A stretch of DNA of 64,000 nt, from contig NC_083868.1 of the NCBI RefSeq assembly GCF_032452875.1, positions 32,034,537 through 32,098,536 on the forward strand. Direction: 5' to 3'. Under the pieces are notes generated by a model. The model saw only the letters and a program-made list of their open reading frames with translations. It was not told the origin of the DNA and ran no database searches. Source of the DNA: Bos javanicus (lineage: Eukaryota; Chordata; Mammalia; Artiodactyla; Bovidae). Below are positions 55,881 through 64,000 of this stretch, in pieces (the stretch's first letter is position 1; each line of letters opens with the position of its first letter). The translations under genes and the position numbers were made by a program.

Positions 55881-56107
55881 TGGCTCAGTGGTAAATAATC
55901 TGCCTACAATGCTGGATATACGGGAGATGCGGGTTCTATCCTGGGGTTGGGAAGATTCACTGGAGAAATAGCAACCCCCCTCCAGTGTTCTTGCCCAGGA
56001 AAACCTCATGGAGAGAGAAGCCCTGTGGGCTTCAGTCCATGGGGTCAAAAAGAGTCGGATATCATTGAGAATGCACACACACACGGACACACACACACAC
56101 ACACACT
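55881..56107 (+). mobile_element. Bov-tA SINE with (CA)n tail
   Basis: The tRNA-like head has an A box TGGCTCAGTGG (55881-55891) and a B-box-like GGTTCTATCC (55932-55941), followed by a Bov-A body and a CA-repeat tail (about 56072-56106). TATTTTTA at 55873-55880 and 56108-56115 is the target duplication. The sequence reads as pol III promoter of a SINE, not a tRNA gene. Confidence 0.93.
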
Positions 56108-56115
56108 TATTTTTA

Positions 56116-56467
56116 ATTTCACTTTTTTGTGTTTCTGGCATGAGACCATTCCCTTCATTCAGTAGTTTGGAATAAAATCTTTTTTGGGTGAAAGGGTGCT
56201 TGCTTTATTTTTTTTCCCTTACGGAAAAAAGTTCATGTAGGATTTCTGAGGTATATAATATACATAATTTATTATAATAATTTTATTTTTAAAATGGGAC
56301 AAAGGCAAAAAACATAGTTATATATATCATTAAGTATTTTGGTGCAACTTCCAAAATATTTGTTTTACTTAAAGCATCAAAATTCCATCAAAAAATTTGA
56401 TCACAACTATATGTATTAATAAGAATCTAAAATTCAAGATTTCCAAATGTGTTTATCATAAAAGCTC
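56116..56467. other. Single-copy AT-rich spacer
   Basis: No gene or repeat recognised. Confidence 0.5.
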
Positions 56468-56565
56468 AGAACTCCTGATGCCTAGATTAGTGGAAGTCAG
56501 TATTGGCTGATTGATTAATACCCAGTCAAAACTGACTGGACATTAATCTAGGCATCAGGATGTCT
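56468..56565. repeat. Long hairpin (inverted repeat), unclassified
   Basis: TCCTGATGCCTAGATTA (56473-56489) is the exact reverse complement of 56544-56560. Further pairing follows inwards: GTCAGT (56496-56501) with ACTGAC (56531-56536), then seven more pairs including one G-U, closing on a 13-base loop at 56510-56522. The stem is about 33 bp with small internal loops, the size range of a pre-miRNA or a small palindromic transposon relic. Confidence 0.85.
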
Positions 56566-56867
56566 GGTCTCAAAAATATAAAGCTAACAGTGTCGAATGG
56601 ATTGTAAAGATGATGACTTTTGCTCTCTTTAAAAGAGGGAAGAGCCAAGGATATATAATTCTCTTTGTATATTTTCATACATATTTAAACACTTAAAATA
56701 TTTTAAAACTATATTGATGATTACATAACGATTAAATTGTATATGAATAATAGAATGACTTTTATCAGATTAAAGGTGATTACATAATTTATGTTATCTT
56801 GACACTATAATTAGATACATTAATTAACTACTTAAAATCAGTATATTTAGACTTTTCATTAAGATGT
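56566..56867. other. Single-copy AT-rich spacer
   Basis: No recognised feature. Confidence 0.5.
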
Positions 56868-56878
56868 TAATTAGCTAG

Positions 56879-56908
56879 TTGTCGTTCAGTTGCTAAGTCA
56901 TGTCCGAC
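56879..56908 (-). mobile_element. 30-bp retrotransposed scrap of a Bov-tA/BovB 3' end
   Basis: Only 30 bases, matching the shared 3' end (GTCGGACATGACTTAGCAAC on the minus strand), are flanked by the exact 11-bp duplication TAATTAGCTAG at 56868-56878 and 56909-56919. This is an extreme 5' truncation. Confidence 0.88.
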
Positions 56909-56919
56909 TAATTAGCTAG

Positions 56920-57889
56920 CTAGTGGTAATTAAATCTATTCTCTATTTTTCTATATTATTTACTCCTTCTCCCTTATTTACTTTTTATGACCACAATCTG
57001 TAGAAAATGCACAAGGACAAATGTAAGTTAAAGGTAATAGTGAAGGAAATGTTTGCAAAGTTATTTTTGCATGGTTCTCATTAAAACAAAATGAGAAACA
57101 TCTCATTTATATATTTATTGAAAGGGTCTTTGGGGTGAACTCTAAATTATGATGTGGAATTATTAACTTCAGATAACTTAACTGAAATAAATACTATATT
57201 ATTATACATAATGCATGCTTTAGTTGCATCAGTAAAAGCCTCACCATAGCTATTTATTAAATAGCCATTTATACATTGGTACTATCTAAAATGATATAAG
57301 ACAGGTTTCAGGAGTGGCACTTGTTCCTTAAGGACATAATATTTGAGATAAATAGAACTTTATTAAAAAACACCTAGTATAGATTAAAATAAGCACTTTT
57401 CATTGGGAAAAAGCCTAAATGTACTCCATATGGTACTGAAGAACTATATGTGACCTTTCTAGTAACTTGTTATTAAATGCTGTAAATAAACACTAACTCC
57501 AGAAAAAGCAAATACTGAAACTGTCAAAAATAAATAAAAGCTGTTTTTTATTTCAAAAAACATATATTTGGAAATTGGATTAAAGCGGAGGTATTTAAAA
57601 CATGATCAATTTAAGAAAACTGTAAAGTTATAGATAAAAAGCATGTTAATAATAATTAAAATGGAATTCTTAAGCACAAATGAATTATCAACCATCTCTA
57701 AAGAGAAATTTTATGAAGTAACTCTATCTAATTAATAATCTTATGGATTATACACAACTTTTCCAAGGACATATTAATATGTTAATTTATTTTTAACATA
57801 AATAAAAATTACTATCAATCTAAATAACCAATGGGTTGATAGCAGGTGTCAACAAGTTACCTACTGGCAATTGGTAATGTTTCTTAGAA
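56920..57889. other. Single-copy AT-rich spacer
   Basis: No gene or repeat recognised. Confidence 0.5.
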
Positions 57890-58075
57890 CAGTGGTTCTC
57901 AAACTTTACTGCTTATTAGAATCACTTGCGAGTTTTTACAAATCCATGTCTAAGTTGCATTTTCTGCCTACTAAATCAGCAGTTGTAGGGCTTAAATGGC
58001 ATCAGTGCTTTTTGTTTGTTTGTTTGCTTTTAATTCTCAGTTTTTCCAATGTATAGCCAAATTAGATAATCAGTT
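57890..58075 (+). mobile_element. MER5A-type nonautonomous hAT-Charlie transposon
   Basis: The left end CAGTGGTTCTCAAAC is the classic MER5A terminal inverted repeat; the right end (AGATAATCAGT) is a decayed copy of TGAGAACCACTG. The length of 186 bp is close to the family's roughly 190 bp. An 8-bp TCTTAGAA at 57882-57889 and 58076-58083 is the expected hAT target duplication. Confidence 0.82.
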
Positions 58076-58083
58076 TCTTAGAA

Positions 58084-60240
58084 TAATATCTGCCAAACTT
58101 AAAATGCAATTTATAAGCCAAGAATTTCAAGGCTGGGTTCAACATTTTACATGTCTAACAAACTTTTATATGATGCAGTTGCTGCAGGTCCTTGGACTTC
58201 ATCTTGATAAGCAAGGTCTCAGAGCATCTTTGTCAGTATATCACTCAATTACCATGTGAAAGTCTAACACAACATACGTTTTCTGATGGAAGAGTGCTAT
58301 ATTAAATTTCTGACTTATTTCTTCTAAAACTGGTAGTATATTACAGTACTATTAATTATAATTTTATTTAAATATTAAAATATGTTTACCATAAAGCTTA
58401 AATTATTTTTAAGACAGGTATTCGGAAACACTTTGTGATGTAGGGAGATCTAGTTTTGGTAGATAGTTCTCTATGTTCAGCTTACTCTAATTACTTAGAA
58501 TATGTATTATTCTGCAGTATATTCAAAGATTTAGGACTTCAGGAGGATTATAATTTCTTTCAGTCCAGAAATTTAAAATAATTTTATCCAGATTTTTACA
58601 AAGTTTGTCCATGTGAGTCTGAGTTTTCAATTAATTATTTTATGTAAATCAATCTAAAAATGGCAGGGTTCAGATTATCTACTTTCATAATATGCATGAA
58701 AATAATATAAACATTTATCTGAAAATATCAAAAACCAAATATCATATCCTGTTGGTAATTTAAAGATGGCTTAATGAAGCCTAATATATTTTGACTTAAT
58801 TATTTAAGACATAAATGAAAAGGAATACAAGCGGTATGTATCCTCTGCCTGTAACACTTCAAACTGTTTTTTTTTTTTTTTTAGCTGTAGGCTGAGGAGA
58901 TACTAATAGCGTTAATTTGCTTCTTTAACTTTTCTTTCCTCCTATTACAAATATTCAGTATAAAAATCTCATTTACCTTCACTTAATTAAACTGTATTAG
59001 TCAAAGCAATATATCTATGCAGCCATTTCTTTTATAGTTATCTTCATATCTGATTAATATAAGTGGATTTTAAAAATGATCCCATAAGTGTATTAAACAT
59101 AAGGTGAAATTATTTTTTATTTTGAATACTGACGTCTTGGGTTAGAAAAAGATTCCATTGTAATTCCTAAAAATGTTTTTTTAATCATGAAAATTTTGAA
59201 GCTACAAGAATGTGTTATACCGAGTTGTCTGCATTTTTTGCTTGTTCAGAATCAATGCCACCATTACCATCACAACAAAAAGTCTAAGTCATCCTTTGTT
59301 TGATAGAAAAAAGAATGTTTAAGAAAGCAAGGGCTGTGTTGAATTTTTAATTATTTTTTAATTTAAAAATAGTCTAAAAATTTATGAGCCATGGGAAGTG
59401 AGAAATATATCAAATCAATGTGTATTAAAAGCATCTATTCAAAGCACACCTCAAATAATATTCCCTGGAACTGTAAAACTTAAGACACTCATTAAGTGTT
59501 AAACTAACTCACACCTCCATGCACTGTTTGAGGTGATTCGATTATTGTCATATCGAAATGACACATGCTAAGCTGGGTACATATGACTTCCTGAGAAACA
59601 ATGCCAATTAGACAGCTACTCTTATTACCTATCCTAGAGAATGGATTGCTAACAAGGTCTTAAGTCATTTCACCAAGTCATCAAGTTTAAACTTCCTTCA
59701 TCTTATTTGAAAGGAAGTAGAGAAAGTCATCCAACTCAATATACCAATCTACCCTATTCTATATTGTTGTCATTTCTGAATTGTTAATTTTTTTCTGAAA
59801 ATACTTTCACAAAGTTTAAGTTTTAAGTAAAATTTATCTTAAACTTTGAGAAATTTAGAAGTAAATCAAAGTGTATACACAAAATGTAATAAATGTAACT
59901 GAAAAATTAAACATGAACAATTTATTTTTTGCATATCTAGATATAAACTAGGGTGACATTAAGAGCAAGAAAACACACTGTAAGTCTTAGTAAATTTCAG
60001 AGTTGAAAATTATACTTAAATTCATGATTCACATCCTCTTTTCTTTTGAAATAATTTTACATGTACAGAAAAACTATAAAAGTTTTGTACTCTTCACCTC
60101 TTTTCCCCTAATATTACATGCTAAATATTTATAATATGATTATTAAAACAAGAGAAATTAATATTAGCATAAAGCTGATAACTAATTAGATTTTATTTTG
60201 ATTTCACCTGTTTTTCAACTAATATTTCTTTTCTATTCCA
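58084..60240. other. Long AT-rich single-copy stretch
   Basis: No gene recognised. T-run at 58868-58883. 60040-60180 (ACATGTACAGAAAAACTATAAAAG, then GAGAAATTAATA) looks like an old L1 3' UTR, uncertain. Confidence 0.45.
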
Positions 60241-60251
60241 GAGTCCAATTT

Positions 60252-61214
60252 CAGTTCAGTTCAGTCACTCAGTCATGTCCAACTCTTGGCAACCCCATGA
60301 ACCACAGCACGCCAGGCTTCCCTGTCCATCACCAGCTCCCGGAGTTCACCCAAACCCATGTCCATCGAGTTGGCGATGCCATGCAACCATCTCATCCTCT
60401 GTCATCCCCTTCTCCTCCTGCTCTCAATCTTTCCCAGCATCAGGGTCCTTTCAACTGAGTCAGCTCTTCACATCAGGTGGCCAAAGTATTGGAGTTTCAG
60501 CTTCAGCATCAGTCCTAACAATGAAAATTCAGGACAGATTTCCTTTAGGATGGACTGGTTGGATCTCCTTGCAGTCCAAGGGATTCTTAAGAGTCTTTTC
60601 CAATACCATAGTTCAAAAGCATCAATTCTTCAGTACTCAGCTTTCTTCATAGTCCAACTCTCACATCCATACATGACCACTGGATAAACATAGCCTTACC
60701 TAGATGGACATTTGTTGACAAAGTAATATCTCTGCTTTTTAATATGTTGTCTAGGTTGGTCATAAATTTCCTTCCAAGGAGTAAGCATCTTAATTTCATG
60801 GCTGCAATCACCATCTGCAATGATTTTGTAGCCCAAAAAATAAAGTCAGCCACTGTGTCCACTGTTTCCCCATCTATTTGCCATGAAGTGATGGGACTGG
60901 ATGCCATGATCTTAGTTTTCTGAGTGTTGAGCTTTAAGCCAACTTTTCCACTCTCCTCTTTCACTTTCATCAAGAGGCTTTTCAGTCCCTCTTCACTTTC
61001 TGCCCTAAGGGTGGTGTCATCTGCATATCTGAGGTTATTGATATTTTTCTCAGCAATCTTGATTCCAGCTTGTGTTTCTACCAGCCCAGTGTTTCTCATA
61101 ATGTACTCTGCATATAAGTTAAATAATAGGGTGACAATATACAGCCTTGACAAACTCCTTTTCCTATTTGGAACCAGTTTGTTGTTCCAATTCCAGTTCT
61201 AACTGTTGCTTCCT
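60252..61214 (-). mobile_element. BovB LINE, 1 kb, with perfect target duplication
   Basis: A 5'-truncated BovB in reverse orientation. GAGTCCAATTT occurs exactly at 60241-60251 and 61215-61225 (11 bp). The inner end lies in the segment just after motif A. Confidence 0.96.
60647..61153 (-). pseudogene. BovB reverse transcriptase remnant
   Basis: The open frame of 168 codons on the minus strand covers LFNLYAEYIMRNTGLVETQAG, an intact LRYADDTTLRAESEEG motif C, LNTQKTKIMASSPITSWQID and LLGRKFMTNLDNILKSRD. It then leaves the family sequence at FIQWSCMDVRVGL, where sister copies read FPVVMYGCESW, showing a one-base shift. Motif A lies beyond the truncation, so the copy could never make active RT. 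Confidence 0.9.
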
Positions 61215-61257
61215 GAGTCCAATTTAGGGTGCAAAATTACATTTACTTATTTGTTAA

Positions 61258-61672
61258 AACTGTGAAGAAGGCTGAGCACTGAAGAACTGATGCTTTTGAA
61301 CTATGGTGTTGGAGAAGACTCTTGAGAGTCCCTTGGACTGCAAGGAGATCCAACCAGTCCTTTCTGAAGGAGATCAGCCCTGGGATTTCTTTGGAAGGAA
61401 TGATGCTAAAGCTGAAACTCCAGTACTTTGGCCACCTCATGCGAGGAGTTGACTCATTGGAAAAGACTCTGATGCTGGGAGGGATTGGGGGCAGGAGGGG
61501 AAGGGGACGACAGAGGATGAGATGGCTGGATGGCATCACTGACTCAAAGGACATGAGTCTGAGTGAACACCGGGAGTTGGTGATGGACAGGGAGGCCTGG
61601 CGTGCTGAGAATCATGGGGTCGCAAAGAGTCGGACACGACTGAGCGACTGAACTGAACTGAACTGAGCTGAA
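61258..61672 (+). mobile_element. BovB LINE 3' fragment
   Basis: A 0.4-kb BovB end beginning at ACTGTGAAGAAGGCTGAGC and ending in the ACTGA tail. Remnant frame 61322-61651 encodes MRVPWTARRSNQSFLKE to EAWRAENHGVAKSRTRLSD. It lies 44 bp from the previous BovB in opposite orientation. Confidence 0.95.
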
Positions 61673-61924
61673 TACACAGATGAAAGAGTTTTAGAATTGT
61701 AATTCATACACTTTGCAAAAAAATACTAAGTATTGCTGATAGAATACAGTACTTCTGTACAGTTAATTTTGTCTTTAGTTTTATATTACTCAGACAAAAT
61801 AGTAAGTATTTTCCAAAGTTACTTCAGTTAATTCTTTTCATCCCCATCTTATTCATTGTAAAATAATTATTTTGAAATACACAGTTTTTACCCGTTTTTA
61901 TTCCACTTTAAGTTCCCTCTGTTT
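61673..61924. other. Single-copy spacer
   Basis: No recognised feature. Confidence 0.5.
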
Positions 61925-62230
61925 TAACTGAAGTGTGCATCACCGAATACTTAGGTTGAAGCCTAACCCCCAATGTGTCTGTATTTGGAGTATGGCCTTT
62001 ATGGACATAATGAACGTTAAATGAGATCACCAAGGTTAAGGCCCTAATCCAACAAAAGTAGTGTGCTTATGAGAAGAGGAAGAGATTATCAAAGTGTGTG
62101 CACAGCGAAAAAAGCTATATTGAATACAACAAAAAGTGGCTATCTGCAAGTGAAGAAGAGAGAAACCATGAGCAAAGTAGATCTTGAGGTTATAAAGCCT
62201 TGGATAGCAAAATAAATGACAGAAATCCTT
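61925..62230 (+). mobile_element. MaLR-type LTR relic, diverged
   Basis: TTGAAGCCTAACCCCCAATG, TGTATTTGGAGTATGGCC, GGTTAAGGCCCTAATCCAAC and GTGCTTATGAGAAGAGGAAG keep the order of MST/MLT1-type LTRs, as does AATAAA at 62211-62216. The 3' end is poorly kept. No internal genes. Confidence 0.6.
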
Positions 62231-63618
62231 GGATTTTAAAATATTATGATTAAGTTTATGCCCAACTAGCTAGAAGTGAAAATTCCAGGACTCGAAAATA
62301 TCACATCACCATAACTGGTTTTTGAACAGGGGCAAAAAAAAAAGAAAGGTTATAAAATTTATGAACTATGGCCTCTGCTGCTACAGGCACAAGAAAACAT
62401 GACAGTATTCCACTCTGTTTTCCTACAACACAAGTAAGAATAAATATAACAGAGATAGACTGCATAAGAAACTTGCCATCTATAAAAAAGCAAGATATAG
62501 ACAAAGATAAGAGATAAGAAAAGAAAAAAAGTCAGAACAGAAAAACAGAAAGGTGTAGAAGATGTTAAGCCATCTTTCCCTAAAAGATCAGCCTCTCCTG
62601 CCAGGAGAGAGAGAGAGGACAGTCATTGCACATTTCATTTTTACAGAGTCAAGAACTTGGGAGTTCATTCCTCATTCCAGAAATGAAGGAGAAGACTCCA
62701 GAGCTCCCAAAACCTGAAGAGAAAATAAATGAACTTTAGTGTAGGAGGGTACCCCTATTAGTGACTGCCTGAAGTTTCTCAGATCTGAACCTGTATCAAA
62801 GTCCAGCGAGGAAAAATAAACATGCTGACAGAAAAGTGCAAATATATAATATATATATTATATATATACATATAACACATAAAAGGAGAAGACTCTCTAG
62901 GTCACATTCTAAACTGAGGACCCATATGTATTCTAGCTCTCCTAATCCTCAACCAATTCAGTGCACCACTTGCTACTGAAGCTCACAGCCATGGCATAGG
63001 CTGCCGAGTTCCAAAGGTGGCCATTCCTCTCAGGAGAACTCCACCAAAGGCAGATATCTCTTCCACCAAAGCATAAAAGGCACAGACTTCCAGTAAATCA
63101 AAAATATGTTCATCCACAACCTTATCTGAATGCAGTTTATTATCTTACCTTCTAGGTCACCATAAAAGGAACCTCCTAAGGGGCAACAAAAAACTAGCAG
63201 GTTATCTCCTCAGCAAGTCCAAGGCAAAGGTACTGGCTATGACTGTACCAGCAACTCTGGTGGTACAGTACTCCAGCAACTCTACTGCCAAAAACTTGTT
63301 TTTTAATCTCGTACAGTCCAACTGCATATGATAAAGATGGGCTTCTATCTGTTCAGAGGGAAGTTCAGGTAAAATGATAAAACTTAAATGTCCGAAATGA
63401 CACTAGAAGTAAGAGTGCCCCTCACTACACCTGAACCTACAATACTAGAATCATTTAAACCCACAAAAGAAGAAAGTGGCAAAATGCGAGCAGCAGATTC
63501 GGTACAGCAAGGATATCAATATGGCAAACAAAATCAGCAGTCTTTATATGACTTGTTCCATCTCTCCTGAACAACTTTCTACTCAAGAGGTCTCATCAGA
63601 ATTATTATAATGAAGTAG
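62231..63618. other. Single-copy stretch, no gene recognised
   Basis: A (TA)n-like run lies at 62843-62876. 63388-63570 is a 60-codon frame ending in YQYGKQNQQSLYDLFHLS that I could not match to any known family; neighbouring frames are broken. Confidence 0.4.
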
Positions 63619-64000
63619 GCAGAGAGTTCCAGAAAAACATCTATTGCTGCTTTATTGACTATGCCAAAGCCTTTGACTGTGTGGATCACAATGAACTGTG
63701 GAAAATTCTGAAAGATATGGGAATACCAGACCACCTGATCTGCCTCTTGAGAAACCTGTATGCTGGTCAGGAAGCAACAGTTAGAACTGAACATGGAACA
63801 ACAGACTGCTTCCAAATAGGAAAAGGTGTACATCAAGGCTGTATATTGTCACCCTGCTTATTTAACTTATATGCAGAGTACATCATGAGAAATGCTGGGC
63901 TGGAGGAAGCACAAGCTGGAATCAAGATTTCTGGGAGAAATATCAATAACCTCAGATATGCAGATGACACCACCCTTAGGGCAGAAAGTGAAGAACTACA
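63619..64000 (+). mobile_element. BovB LINE, runs off the right edge
   Basis: A 5'-truncated BovB entering at the REFQKNI segment and continuing past the window end. Base identity to the other copies is high by eye. Confidence 0.95.
63621..64000 (+). pseudogene. BovB reverse transcriptase, partial, open to the window edge
   Basis: From 63621 the frame reads REFQKNIYCCFIDYAKAFDC with motif A intact, then GVHQGCILSPCLFNLYAEYI and LRYADDTTLRAESEEL with motif C intact. It is uninterrupted for 126 codons to the window end. The 5' truncation removes the endonuclease and the RT N terminus, so the copy is not autonomous. Whether the frame stays open beyond 64000 cannot be seen. Confidence 0.88.

Overview
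This window is mammalian, from a ruminant and most likely a bovid. The evidence is the dense set of ruminant-specific retrotransposons: the RTE-clade LINE BovB (18 separate pieces), its SINE partners Bov-A, Bov-A2 and Bov-tA, bovine-type L1 elements, and a solo class II (ERVK-type) LTR. I found no host protein-coding exon, no rRNA, no functional tRNA gene and no CRISPR. Every long open frame I recognise belongs to a retrotransposon and is broken by stops, frameshifts or truncation. Repeat family names rest on my recall of family sequences, not on a search.

Layout. 1-4057: two BovB 3' portions on the + strand, then a TATC microsatellite. 5450-19695: one nearly full-length L1 bounded by a 9-bp direct repeat and split by a Bov-A2, a short BovB, a 4-kb BovB on the minus strand (itself split by another BovB), a further BovB fragment and a second Bov-A2. 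19820-25413: a second L1 with intact 5' end, broken ORF1 and ORF2, and a missing 3' half. 25651-34153: four more BovB copies in both orientations, a Bov-A monomer and a MaLR-type LTR. 34222-37145: Bov-A2, Bov-tA and old L1 relics. 37146-44648: mostly single-copy DNA with small BovB and Bov-A insertions. 44655-45946: the solo LTR with 6-bp target duplication. 46836-47346: an LTR-like relic. 48430-53560: pieces of one ancient L2 LINE, split by an old L1, a Bov-tA and a 1.9-kb BovB. 53561-60240: AT-rich single-copy DNA with one Bov-tA, a 30-bp retrotransposed scrap, a strong hairpin and a MER5A hAT relic. 60252-64000: an inverted BovB pair, a MaLR-like relic, single-copy DNA, and a BovB reverse transcriptase running off the end.

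How the parts relate. BovB supplies the endonuclease/reverse transcriptase believed to mobilise the Bov-A and Bov-tA SINEs, which share its 3' end. The nesting gives a relative chronology: L2 and MER5A oldest, then old L1 and MaLR LTRs, then bovine-type L1s, with BovB and Bov-A/tA inserted into them. The solo LTR keeps a perfect target duplication but has no nesting partner to date it against.
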